Made by a program: the position numbers and the translations under genes
In this document: positions 46,241-57,969 of the stretch, piece by piece
Layout of the letters: the number at the start of each line of letters is the position of its first letter
How positions within the stretch are numbered: the stretch's first letter is position 1
DNA from: Gambelia wislizenii
Taxonomy: Eukaryota > Chordata > Lepidosauria > Squamata > Crotaphytidae
Direction of reading: 5' to 3'
Length of the DNA stretch: 64,000 nt
Assembly (NCBI GenBank): GCA_030847615.1
Contig: JAUMIR010000001.1
Span: 90,135,501-90,199,500 of the forward strand
The notes under the pieces: generated by a model
Told to the model about the DNA's origin: nothing
What the model saw: only the letters and a program-made list of their open reading frames with translations
The model's database searches: none

Positions 46241-47064
46241 GGATGTATCCAGCGTAAGGGGGAAAGCCAAGAATTAAATATGAAGTGAAGAACAAGTTAA
46301 AGAATGAAGGTTAGAATGGGTTAAGAAATTTGGTGATATGGACAGATTATTGGGAAAATAATGTGTTCAAAGGAATTGAGATTTGGATCACATTATGATT
46401 TTAAAGATAATTTTTATAAATTGAATTTCTATCAAATGTATTATTGCTATAAGATAGAATACTTGCTTAGAATGTATAAATAGATTTTTAATGTATGCTT
46501 AATATTTGTGGGAAAATATGAAGTGTACAAAGATAATACTCAATTAAAATGGGAACTGCTTCCTTTGGAATGATAGCTGTACACTTAGAAGAGAGCCATG
46601 GAAGATTACTATAGTATATGAATACAGCAGTAAGATTGAAGAATTTAGCACTACTCATGATGGAAGTTCCATCATGGCCATTGAGGCTAATAAATTTAGT
46701 AGAAACTGACAAGTTGTTCTAAGAGAGAAAGATTGTCAGATTTCTTAAAGTTCTGAAACCCCTTATTGACTTTTTTTTTTTGGAAAAAAGAAAAAGAAAA
46801 TGAACTGGTAATTTGTGGTTTTGATGATTAGAGAGATTAGAAAGAATAGGTTATTGTAAGAAGTGAATATGATCTAATTTTTAGAGAGAGGTATGAATAA
46901 TTATATGCATATATAACTGCTGAAAGGAAGATTGGAATACCTCTTTTTCTTCATTCTTTCTTTTCTTTCACTTTTTCTTTTCTTGTATTTCCTTTCTTTC
47001 TTTAATTTCTGTAATTTTAAAGGTATTTTAAAAATTCTTAATAAAAAGGAAGGAAAAAAGGAGC

Positions 47065-50000
47065 TATCCAACATGCTAAACCTATTTTGGGGTAAGGTTC
47101 AACACCTTGGGTAGCTCCTTCAAATGTTAAATCAAAACCTGGAGCAGATTCAATGTCCTATTGATATGGAAGCCAAAAGCTGTCACTGGGAAAGACCGAA
47201 ATCCTGAAAACCTATTCACATGCAGGTTTGAATGGACTTGAACATTTATATAAGTCCATCTTTTATTATGGAACTCCATACCTGGTTTTGAACTATTTAT
47301 CAATGTTGAAACTACCTTTATTTTATATATACATTCTTTCAAAGTGTCATACATTATTTATATAATTGTCATTGCTTGTACATGATCATATAAGGTATGA
47401 TACTCATCTATATTGTATTGCCTATAGGCTTCTGTTGCTCTTTGTCCTTTATATTGTTAGTACGCCCTACTACTCCCTCCCTGTGATATCTCATAATTGG
47501 AAGTATTGGACACTTTTCGGGGTCAGGTTGACTGGGACAAACCGAAAAGGTCAGGTGGAGGTCACAATGACTTGGGGTGTGTCTTAGAAATATTTTGGCA
47601 AACATGCCTATATTAGGATTGTGTGGAAGCCTAACATAGTCGTTAAGTGGGTATGTGCTAATCCTTGAGCACCTCAGCAATGAGTCATCCAACCAAACAA
47701 TTAAATGACCATTTTCATATCTACTCCTAAGGAAATATCACCTCATACCCCACTCCTGTCCACCACTGTGAGGTTGTTGTAAACCCATCAATTCCTGTCT
47801 CCCAGCCATTAACACATTTAGTTAAGTTTTGGTTTCCTTTGTCTATCTGGTAGGGAAACCATCCAGGCTTTGTCCCAGCCAGAATACCCCTTCAGGATAT
47901 GAAATGGTGTACAAATATTAGTCACCCAACAATAGAAAGGTGTGCCACAGTGAACAAACCCAGCCGTGCTCTTTCTTGGCGTGTCCTTGGATCAGAACCT
48001 CCTGTTCCACCCTCAGACACCTGAATATCTTCAACTCTTCAGGATTGGTAACTATCGTCCTTTATCTCTGAACCTCACCTTCTATCCAATCATTCTGCCT
48101 TACTCTTTGATAGCCTTGTGTGGTTCTTAGGAATGTGTTTTGCATGTGTGAATGCATTTTGTGTTATTTCCTATAAAAATATTTTATTTCACTTTAAGCT
48201 GTACTGTTGTCTGTAGTTAGTACTGGTATACATAGGTGAAAAGATCCCCTACTCTCACAGGCATCTGTTTGAGCTAATAATTTCCCCCAGCTGATAATTA
48301 GAAATATTTTGGGTGGGTCTCTAGAGCACCCCCACCTCTTAGGATAACAGTGTTTCTCACAGAATTATTCACTGTTGCATTAACACTTTTTTATTATCTG
48401 TTTGAAGTCCCCCCGCTCCCAAATTCTAGTTCTTGATGTTTTAAATTCCTGGCAAGCCACTGCCAGACTGTACAGTCCAGCGTGAGTCAGGACTGGCAGC
48501 TTTCTATATTCCTAATATATTCTCAAAAAAGATATCATACTTAATGACCTTCTATATTCACCTGCCGCACCAGGCTGAATGTCTGTGTGTGTTTGTGCAT
48601 ATGTGTGTGTACAAGCAAAAGGGGGAGGGTGTGCTTAGCACCACAGTATAACAACCTATTAGGTAGAATAAATATGGTGTTTATATTACAAAAACACCAA
48701 AATGATTTTAAACCGTGTTCAGCTTTCATGGCTGCTGTGAGGATCTGATGGTTATATTTGGGTGAAGGTGCAGGTGCAGGGGCAGATATCTATGACCATC
48801 TCACAGGACCATAGCCTCTTCAGTGGTTAACTAGCACAGAATGAGTCGATGTTTTTGGAGCTCATTTTCTCAAACTCTCAACCAGTGAAAATGCCTGTAG
48901 ACTTCAGGAATAGAGAGTAAAGAGTGCATGGCTAGGCAATTGTCATGAGTCAGGAAGGGTTGCCAAGACAGCAGCAACCCATTCCCTGACATTACAGGGC
49001 CAAAACCTAAAACCAAGTCCTTGCAATGCCACAGATGTAGGCAAGAATTTGGAGGTTGGCTAAAACTTGCTTCTGGATCAGCTGAGGGTGCATCCAGACT
49101 GACTAAAAAGACCAGAAAGTTCCTGATTTTGTTCCTGTTCTTTCCAGTTTTATTTTGGAGATCCATACATGTTTTGTTTATCCCAGAATATTTTCCCAGT
49201 ATGATCAGAGACTTTTTATATCTGCTCCCCAGGTTGATTTATTTTAACCCAGTATAAAATCAAAAAGAACAGGAATAAAATGTGGGACTTTTCAGCCAGT
49301 CTGGGTGCACCCTGATTATGGAAACAGGCATGAGGAGGGCAATGGGCCTAGAATCTGGGGAGTTTATCAGACGAGTCAAATATGGCATCATAAGGATTCC
49401 TAATGACCGTGAAAGGGTGCGTGTACCAGACAATGTCACCCTTTCATGGTCATATATAGTTTTAAAACCCATACTTTTTAATTGACAGCCAAAGCCGTCA
49501 ATTGCTCCCCCATCATGATTTGTTGCCAGCATTGCCAGCGTTTGAATCCCTGTGCCATTGTACTTATGTGAACATTCATACTGGGAAAACAAACACTTCC
49601 AGGTGAGATCACAACAGCCAGGTAGGGTATGCTCTTTTTATGATACCCCCCCCCCCGTTTACTTCTTAAGTGTATTTTGGTGCTTTGATGTACTTTTTGT
49701 GTCTTTGTTTGGTTGTTTTTTAAATTTCCCGTGCAAGCATCTTCTCGCGAGATTCAGGGAGATTTTAAACCAGGAAGTGAATGGAGCTCTGTTCAATTCC
49801 CGTTAGTGCCTGGACTGCCTTTTTAATGGGAACAAGGTAAGATCTACTATTTTGAACCAAAATCCTATCTGCACTAACATGTGCTAACTGTCCATAGCAA
49901 TTCATATGGGCCATGAGCCCACTTGAGTTCCAGTGAAATTAGTAGGACGTTCCTTCCAAGAAATAATGGTTGAGGATCAGCACTGGAATATTTTATCTGC

Positions 50001-51055
50001 ATATAACATAGGATTGAGTTGCATACCTTCACTTTTCAACATCTTCTAGTAGTTATGGAGAACATATATTCAACCAAAAACTCATTCCTACCTCCTCATG
50101 AAGTAATAAAAAAATTCAGCATCTTTTTAATAAATATACAGCCTTTCAAATATGAAAGTCATATAAGTGGATTCTGTTCAGTGGTGAATAATGAATTGGG
50201 TGGCGTTCTTCCAAAAGTACACAAGGACTTCTAGAACAGCTGTGCTCAAGATGTCCCATAGTTTGTGTTTTTATCTGCATTTCACTGGAAAACTTATTTA
50301 CTGAAATATTTAGCAAGGCAGACTCACAAATTTGCCTTAGTAAGATTTTATAGACAGTGCATTCAATTTCTTTAAAATGAAATGGGCAGTCAAATAATGA
50401 GATCCTAAACAGATCTGCCTAACATTTCATTTCAGCTAGAGTCTGGTGCTGGGTTAGCTATTTTCAGCCCTACTGAAGTAAATTGTTCCAGGCCACAGGA
50501 TGTTCATGCAAAGAAACTAGCTATGACAGCAGTAGGGCTAGCCTTAACACTGGGCAGAATGAAGCAGTCACCCGAGGCAGCAAGATTGCATCAGAGAAAA
50601 CAGTGGGAAATACAGGGCTTGGAAAAGTTACTTACTTGAACTTCAACTCCTAGAATCCCCCAAGGAGTTTAGTCACTAGCAGGTGTGGCTGGAGGATCCA
50701 CTATTATGAGGATGGTAGATCTTCTTTTGATTTTACTGTCACTCCTCCTGAAACTGTTCTGAGTTGACTAAGAGTTCTTTTGGTGTTAGACCATATCCCT
50801 TCAGAGGTCCTGCACTTGTATAACTCCCATTAATCTCAGAGAATCTGTGGCAGAGGTGTGGTAAAATCAAAAGTGGTTTTTGTGCTCAGAGATCCATCAA
50901 CCACCCTTGACCATAGATTATACTGGATATCAATTCTAAGAAGTATTTTTTCAAGTTCTCCTGCCTTCAGATGCAGAGGAGGAGATGGCTCCCCTATCAA
51001 CTAGTGCTGAAGAAGTCAACTTAAATTGCAAAATGAAATACAGTACAAACTAGCT
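47065..51055. other. mostly unassigned; M16 inside
   Basis: No host gene is recognised. 47060-47175 shares GGTAGCTCC-type sequence with 37700-37760. 47618-48343 is discussed as a possible insertion. Frames of 60-110 aa carry no domain. Confidence 0.4.
49359..49850. mobile_element. MITE M16, long subfamily, right end missing
   Basis: It starts GGAGTTTATCAGACGAGTC. The central stem TTGACAGCCAAAGCCGTCAA lies near 49490. GAAGTGAATGGAGCTCTGTT near 49775 matches M4. The right terminus is not found. Confidence 0.65.
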
Positions 51056-51059
51056 ATGC

Positions 51060-52151
51060 CTGGAGGTTAAATCCATTCCTCCTACAAAATACTCTTACCA
51101 TAGATAATCATGATACCTAAACCAGATAAAGATCCACAGTACTTAGATTTGTATCAGCTTATATTTCTGATAAACCAGGATGCCAAATTGATTACTTCAA
51201 ACATGGCTAGCAGATTAAGTAATTCCACAATGACATATATTACAACAGATCAGTCAGGATTTATACCACACTGATAAATTTCAGATCTCATAAGGAGAAT
51301 ACTGAATAGCATCCATTACAGTAAGAGAAATAAAAAATAACTAGCAACTCTTTTTTTAGATGCTCATAAAGCCTTTGATAGAGTGGAATGGGCCTTTTTG
51401 TATAGCTCTCTTCAAAAACTGAAAATGGGCAATGTTCTCATTCCGTTTGTCCAAAGAGTTTACGAGTAATCCAATGCCTCTGAGTAATAATGGTTGTGAT
51501 TCTATTAAGTTCACAATTAATAGAGGAACATGATAGGGATGCCCGCTATCACCTCTTTTATTTATTATTGCTTTATAGCCCTTGGCAGAAAAAAATAAGA
51601 AACAACTCTAAAACAGGCATAAGATTAGCCTATTTGCGGATGATATAGCTTTATTTGTACCATCACCACAAAAAGAGGCCTCCGAGATTATGAAAGAGTT
51701 ACATTTGTATGGGTCTCTGGCTGGTTTACAGATAAATCTCCACAAATTAAAAGTATTATATATAGGTCTTTCAAAACATGTCAAGAACTCACTCCATGGT
51801 ATCACTAGTCTGAAAACTAATATTAAATCTATGACATATTTAGGTATACACCTCTCCAAGTCCCTTATTAAGCTTCAAAAACTTAATTATAATTTTTTAA
51901 TAGTACAAATAAAAAAAAGATGTAAAGAAATGGAAGAAACTTAATCTGTCATGGTTAGGACAAGTGGCTGCAGTTAAGATGTCAGCATCCCCCAAATTAA
52001 GCTATTTGTTTCAAACACTCCCAGTATTACTCCCTACTAAATGTTTTAAAAGATGTCAAATATACTGAATATGTTTATATTCAATAATAAAAGGCCAAGG
52101 ATAACAAAAAGTTTGATTTATAGAAGAACATGTGAAGGAGGATTGGGTGTA

Positions 52152-52187
<36 letters not shown>

Positions 52188-53030
52188 AATATTATGATGT
52201 ATTTCAGTTACTTCAATTATTCCCTCTGTTAACTATGGAATTTGAAAAACTGTGGGTTGAAATTGAATTATTTGAGAGCGCTGCTGTAAGTTATATTTTT
52301 TCTCATAAAATAAAGAAGCAAATTTTAATGATTGAAAACCCCTTCTTTAGAACTACAATTTAAGCCTGGCCCCAGTGGAGTAAATATTTGCCCCTCCCCA
52401 TTTCATCCTTAATTCCCATTTATCGTCCAGATAAATTTGCACAATTTCTTCACTGGAAGCACAATGGCTTATATAGGCTCCTTGATTGTTACCCAAATGG
52501 AATCCAAATTACAGGTCAACAAATTAAAGCAAAAATACCAAATCAACCTAATTTATGGTGGCAAATATATTAAGTCACACATTTTCTGAGCCTCAAAGAA
52601 GTATTAAACCAAGCAACTAGGAAACTTACTTTCTTTGAAAATTTATTAGCAAAATATAATACTGGGTATGAAGGGTATAACATTAACTTTATATAAACAC
52701 TGTTTAATTATATCATTCAATAGTATCACTGGATTAAAGTGACTTGAGAACAGGACCCAGGTTATATTTTAGAAGACAAGAGAATGACAGCAAATTTGGT
52801 CACCTTGTCCAATGAAATCTGTATCAACCCACAATAGAGAACATATGGTTAAAATGATATATCTGATAATATGTTACTCCAGTAAAATTGTCATATATAA
52901 TTAATAATAATTCTTCATTATGCTGGAGAAATTGTGGTTTGGCAGGATCCTATCTTCATAAATGGTGGGATTGTCCAATGTTACAAGGATTCTGGCAGGA
53001 TATACAGTCAGAAATTAGCGACTGCCATTG
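51060..53030 (+). pseudogene. L1 ORF2 reverse transcriptase, heavily decayed
   Basis: The RT of an L1 LINE. Conserved blocks appear in order: a PKPDKDPQYLDLYQL-type fingers motif (51120), LFLDAHKAFDRVEWAFLY (51350), GCPLSPLLFIIAL (51540) and the active-site block SLFADDIALFV (51625). The frame at 51690-51944 follows with the KSMTYLGIHLSKS motif. A cysteine/tryptophan block near the 3' end (about 52920-53000: WWDCP-like) is typical of the ORF2 C-terminus. Many stops and frameshifts separate them, and a (TA)n tract lies at 52155-52181. No endonuclease domain is present, so the copy is 5'-truncated. Confidence 0.82.
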
Positions 53031-53154
53031 GTTTCACAGGATAAGATGCAGAGGAAAATAAGGACAAGCAGTAGTACCGGTAATTGAAGTAAACAAGCAA
53101 GGCATCCTTTCCTTCAAATACCAATTAAACAGTTTATTATAACTTTTAAATTTT

Positions 53155-53627
53155 AAATGATATTGAGAACACAGCTGCACTGGGCAGGGCACATTTCTAG
53201 GATGGAGGACCATCGCCTCCCCAAAATAGTACTCTACGGTGAACTTGCCACGGGTCAGCGTAAGAGGGGCACTCCAAAAAAGTGATACAAGGACTCCCTG
53301 AAACAACCTCTCAGGGTCGGCCAAATTGATCACCAACAATGGTCTGCCCTGGCCTCACATCGGGAGGCATGGAGACACACTATCAACAATGCTGCAGCCT
53401 TATTTAAGAACTCATGCTGAACAAGCCTTGAAGAGAAATGACAATGCAGAAAGAATCACAACCTGGAAACATCACCCAAGGAGACCTTCTACTGTGCTTT
53501 CTGCAACTGGACTTGTTTATCTCGGATTGGCCTTTTTAGTCATCAGCGCGCTTGCAGAAAGTGCAGGATGAGTCCTTCCTGAATCTTCGTTTGCGAAGAA
53601 AAGCCCGAGAGAGAGAGAGATAACTTT
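53155..53627 (+). mobile_element. zinc-finger LINE, 3' fragment
   Basis: It covers the thumb-to-tail part of the family: ATATTGAGAACACAGCTGCA, the CTCCCCAAAATAGTACTCTA block, the linker, the C-terminal finger (near 53490-53560) and GAATCTTCGTTTGCGAAGAA plus (GA)n. Confidence 0.87.
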
Positions 53628-53943
53628 TAAAAGTCTGATTTAACTTTCTTTCATCTATTTGACTTTTCATCAAAACATGCATGCTAATCACTTCATCTTT
53701 GTTAGGATATCTGATTTCCTATCCAATAGTTGTTTATTAATGCCAGTTAAGATAGTGATAAATGTTTGTACTTTTTTCATTTCCATTCTGTCTCACCTCA
53801 CTAATTACGTTCTCCAAACCCAAACATGTATAAATATCTGCCAATTGAAGCAACCCTCCTTGCATCTGATGAAGTGAGCTTTGTTGTTGTTGACTGTCTC
53901 CAAGTCAACCCTGACTCATGGTGACCCTGTGAATGAGACACCT

Positions 53944-54207
53944 CTAAGACATCCTATCCTCAGCAGCTCTGCTTAGGTCGTGCAGACTCAGGGCCATGGC
54001 CTCCTTGACTGAATCTATCCATCTGTCATGTGGTCTTTGTCTCTCCTTACTGCCTTCTATCTTTCCAGGATTTATTGACTTTTTTAGTGAGTCATACCTT
54101 CTCAAGAAGTGGTAGAAATACGACAACTTCAGTTTAGTCATCTTGGCTTCTAGGGAGAGTTCAGGCTTGGTTTGTTCCAGGACCCATTTCTTTGCCTTTT
54201 TAGCCAT
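53944..54207 (-). pseudogene. BovB ORF C-terminal region
   Basis: An 87-aa frame with SLEAKMTKLKLSYFYHFLRR and RPHDRWIDSVKEAMALSL followed by DLSRAAEDR. These are the conserved C-terminal blocks of BovB/RTE proteins (the part after the RT thumb). It is an isolated piece, since upstream ORF sequence is frameshifted and split by insertions. Confidence 0.9.
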
Positions 54208-54423
54208 CTGCAGTATCTGCAGAACTCTTCTCCAGCACTACGTCTCAAAATAGTTGATTTTCATTCCATCAGCTTTCTTTACCATTCAACTCTCAGATCC
54301 ATAAATAGTAATGGGAAATACAATTACATGGACAATCCTAACTTTATTGTTCAGTTGTATATTTTTGCACTTCAGGATCTTATCTATTTCTTACATAGCT
54401 GCCATTCCCAATCATGAAGCATG

Positions 54424-54977
54424 TCTACATGGGCTAAATACCCCAGCTTGCCCCCATTCCAGAGCCCTGTAGTCCAAACAACACAGGGCATTTATCTCGA
54501 TCTGCCCCTGGGCAATCCTCACCAGCCCCAGGAGAGATACAGAACTGGAATGGGGGCAAACCAGGATAGGACCCAATAACTCATTACAGGGAAATACCTG
54601 GTTTACCCCTGTTTACCTGGGAAAAACAAGATCAGCCCCACATGTCCATAGGAGCCCATCCAACACACCACTTCTCCCTGCTGTTGCCAGCTCCCTGGCT
54701 CTTCTGGAAGCCAGGCAGGAGTCCCTCGACATGTGGCTGAGGATGGTCACATGCAGGCAGTCTGCACTCACATGTTGCAGGACCACTGCATGGCTTTCAT
54801 GTTAGCGGGGGAAATAGCAGTGGTGGCAGCTTCAGCAACAGGCTAGCATCCTGTTTGGTCTCCAACCCATTTTCTCCAGGTAATGGGAGTGGTGGTGGGT
54901 GGGATTGGGCCAGATCAAGAGGCAGGATACCCAGGCAGGGAGCTGGCATATCCTGCCTAGTGTAGATGAGCCCTTAG
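54424..54977. mobile_element. family J DNA element, copy 4, nested in BovB
   Basis: The left end TGTCTACATGGGCTAAATACC and right end CTAGTGTAGATGAGCCC are inverse. The BovB frame breaks at one side and resumes at the other. The interior is C-rich left and G-rich right, like copies 2 and 3. Confidence 0.6.
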
Positions 54978-55082
54978 TCTTCTTCTGATACCTTGACTGC
55001 AATCTCCTTTCTGATCAATGATTGATCCAAGGTATAGGAAATCCTTATTTTAATTTCCTCATTGTCTACATTGAATTTATAT

Positions 55083-56705
55083 AAGGGGGCTTGCCGTTTG
55101 CCGACAGGCCTTTTTGCGGCCCGACCAGTGCCCCTGGAGAGCCCTCTGGTGCCCCCCGGTCCCAGTGGGGTGGGGGGGAGGGATCGAGGAACCGCATGGT
55201 CTTCCCTGGCGGCCTCCCCCTTCCCAGGCAGCTTTGTGGCTGGAAGGGGTGGGGGGAGTGGCCAGCCAATCGGAGTGGGCCTGTTCCCCCCCATCAGCCC
55301 ATGGCTGCCAGGGCAGGCGGGACATCCAGCCGGCCTATGGCGCGGCTGGATGACATAAGAGGGGAGGTGACGGAGCTGTTAAATTGCAGCTCCGTCGGCC
55401 CTCCACCCTCTTTAGGCTCCAGAGAGCCGAAGAAGGAGGACATTGGGGGGGTGGAGCATGGACGGGCAAGGTATTGGGACAGCACTCTGCCCCCCCTCCA
55501 CCAAGGCACACCTCCCTCCCTTCTGGGTGTGGGGTGTTAGGGTGGGGAAGCCACGGCCTCAGTCGTAGCGGGGGCGGCTTGGAAGTCGGGGCCTTCCGGC
55601 AGCCGTGGCAAGGCCGGAGGTCAGGAGCTGCTCTTCCCGCCCCGGTGCGTACACCCCACTCCCCACTGGGCGGCAGGGGTGGCTGTGCGGGGGTGGTAGG
55701 CCTGGGCCGCCAGTGCAGCAGAGGCTGCGGTTCTCCGGGCGGCAGGATTCAGGTGATTGCGGCGCGGCCACAGGCCAAGTGCCACATCTCTCTCTTTGGA
55801 GGACACCACCCCCGGGAGATCGGGGCAGGGGGGTATGAAGTGGACCACCGGATCCCCGCAGCGGCAGAGGTAAGGTGAGGGGGGATCAGTCAGGGGGGAG
55901 CCATCACAGGGCTAGCGGCCCCCCTCCTCCTCCAGGCCCACGGGGCATTGTGGTGGGCAGTGGGGGTTCCCCCCTCCTCCTTCTCCACGGATGGGGCTGC
56001 AGCGGGTGGTGGGGAGATCACAAGGCTTTGCCATCCCTGCTGGCCAGGAGCTCAGGTGGGGGCCGGGGGGCTAACGGGCCAACGCCAGCTGGAAGGGGAG
56101 CAATGGTCCAGTTGTCCCCTCCCCCTCCTCCCCTTTGGGCACCAGGAGGCAAGGGCCTCAGAAGGGGAGGGTCGGTTGCAGGATGGCCTAGTGTCCACCC
56201 CCCTCTCCTCAAAAAAAGAAGAATGAAAGCACAACAGCAACAACAGTTAGGATGGCAGAACCTACAGAACCCACAACAGCAATAGGAGGAAGGGGTGGGG
56301 GGCACCAGGCATTGAGGCCTTGGGCAGACAACCCCCTCCCCACCTCCCAGGAGGCAGCCCCAGGCCTGTGGGGGAGACTACATGATGCCTCAGCTTGGGG
56401 TTGGCACTGCATCAGCAAAGACACAGCCTCCATGCATTGTATGCAACAATTTTCTTTTACAGGGTTTGGACCGCAGGACGGCGGTCGGTGCAAAATAAAA
56501 CAATAATGTTCTAAGTTGCCCTGTAGAAGAGATAGTGGCATATCAACCATGAGTTACAGCACGCATACCTCATCAGCCTGGGTGGGGAGATGGGACCAAA
56601 ACGTAGAGTGAAACTCTGCCACCTGCAGGACCAACAGCCCCCTGCTGAGGAGCAACCCTCGGCAGGGGAGGAGCCATTGGTTGGGGCTGGGGGGCTGGGC
56701 CCCCA
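55083..56705 (+). other. DIRS 5' leader
   Basis: Very GC-rich, with long but overlapping open frames on both strands (up to 164 aa), none resembling gag. The frames probably reflect the scarcity of AT-rich stop codons. Short AAC/CAG-rich tracts occur near 56235-56280. It is probably untranslated or promoter sequence of the element. Confidence 0.5.
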
Positions 56706-57492
56706 GTGCATGAGCCTGGGGCCAGCAATGTGATAACTGGGCCACCTTCTCAACCGACACCGGTGGAGTCCCAACACCCCAGAGTGGAGGCATTTGGGGC
56801 CCTGGCACCTACCATAGGGGATGTTATGGGGATATTAGCCATCCTGGTCCAGAAGATGGACAGGGAGAGGGAACCCTCTCCCACAGCACGTGAGGAGGTC
56901 CGGATGCTACCAGTGGCACTGAGCACAGAACCCAGCACATCATCCAGTGGCTGTGGGCGGTCTGGACGATCCAGATCCAGAGAGAGGAGTGGTTCCAGGG
57001 ACTCGGGGTGGTCCGAATTGCGCAGTTCGGCATCACTTCGGCGTAGCGGATTGAGAGGCGGGCGTAGCCCAAGGAAAAAGCGCAGGAGGTCGCGTTCCGG
57101 CCCCTGCATCAGGTGAGTCTTTCGATGAGGACAAGTACAGGTACTGGGAAAAAGGGTCTTTCAAGTTGGGTTTGCCGGGGTGGGCCCTCAAGCTTAGGAA
57201 GGCCAGGCAAAAAGCTGGCGAGGAATGGAAGGTGGGGGGAGGCACACCCGAGGGTGAGGAGCTGAGGGAGGCCAAATCAAAGAAGGAACCCCCAGGGGGC
57301 CACTTGGATCATAAGGTGCACTCCAAGATCTTGCAGGACTATTACGTTGACATCTTCTCATTGGCACCGCCCCAAGGGGAGGAGGCGAGGGTGCATCAGA
57401 GTGACAAGAAGGAGAGCGAGAAAGCCAGCTCGGAGACTGTGGACCACACTTTTGCCAACTGGCTCAGCGGCTATGTGGTCTTCATGGGGTAG
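56706..57492 (+). pseudogene. DIRS gag, N-terminal and middle part
   Basis: Probable nucleocapsid precursor of the DIRS element. The frame at 56706-57116 starts MHEPGASNVITGPPSQPTPV and ends in a serine/arginine-rich stretch (SGRSRSRERSGSRDSGWSEL, then RSPRKKRRRSRSG), suited to RNA binding or nuclear localisation. A frame change leads to 57166-57492, which has a charged lysine/glutamate-rich region and WLSGYVVFMG at its end. Assignment as gag rests on position and on the zinc fingers that follow; sequence conservation here is weak. Confidence 0.6.
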
Positions 57493-57955
57493 TGGCTCTG
57501 GTTTTCCCAGAGCGGGCCTGGCACCTGATCAACCACCTCCGGCAGCTGATCAGGGTGAGGTCTCAGGCAGGGGATGCCAATGCATCATGTATGACATTGA
57601 GTGCAGAAAGAAAGTTTCCAGATCCCCCATGCACTGATGGGAGACCATCGACTACCCCACTTGGCTGCAGGCCACTGGGCCAGGGAGACATGAGAAGGGT
57701 GATCCTCCCAAGACTGGCCGCAAGAAGAAAGGGAAGAAGCCAGTGTGCTGGGAGTACAATGGGAGTAAGTGCTCCGGGTACAAGTGCCGGTTTGACCACT
57801 CTTGTGATAGCTGTGGGGGTGGGCATCCAAAGGTCAATTGTTCCCATCGAGGTGGTGGGAATCAGTCCTTTTGGAACAGCCGCCCTGCCTCAGGTGGTGC
57901 CAGAAAGGAAGCAGGGTCAGGCAGTGGCACCAACAGCAGCTCAGCAAAGTGAGTG
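57492..57955 (+). pseudogene. DIRS gag C-terminal zinc fingers
   Basis: In the frame 57743-57952 two adjoining metal-binding motifs are visible: CX7CX4CX3H (residues C2, C10, C15, H19) and CX2CX3HX4C (C21, C24, H28, C33). A glycine/serine-rich tail follows. Paired fingers of this kind are characteristic of gag proteins of DIRS-like elements and would bind the element's RNA. The upstream part (57492-57740) lies in a different frame, so at least one indel has occurred. Confidence 0.75.
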
Positions 57956-57969
57956 GCCCCCCAGGACCG

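Larger units (their letters stand above)
45100..47062 (+). mobile_element. L1 LINE with large internal deletion
   Basis: A purine-rich 5' untranslated-like part is followed by ORF1 at 45709, then directly by the end of ORF2, a decayed 3' region and an A-rich tail (47027-47062). Most of ORF2 (endonuclease and RT palm) is absent. The copy could only have moved in trans. Confidence 0.7.

Noticed and set aside
55091..56550. Several GC-rich frames of 90-164 aa on both strands as genes
   Set aside because: They overlap in many frames, are low-complexity in Pro/Gly/Arg, and lie in the DIRS leader. GC richness explains the lack of stops.
55083..56700. CpG-island promoter of a host gene
   Set aside because: The GC-rich block ends at the same borders as the DIRS element, so it is element-derived; no host exon follows.
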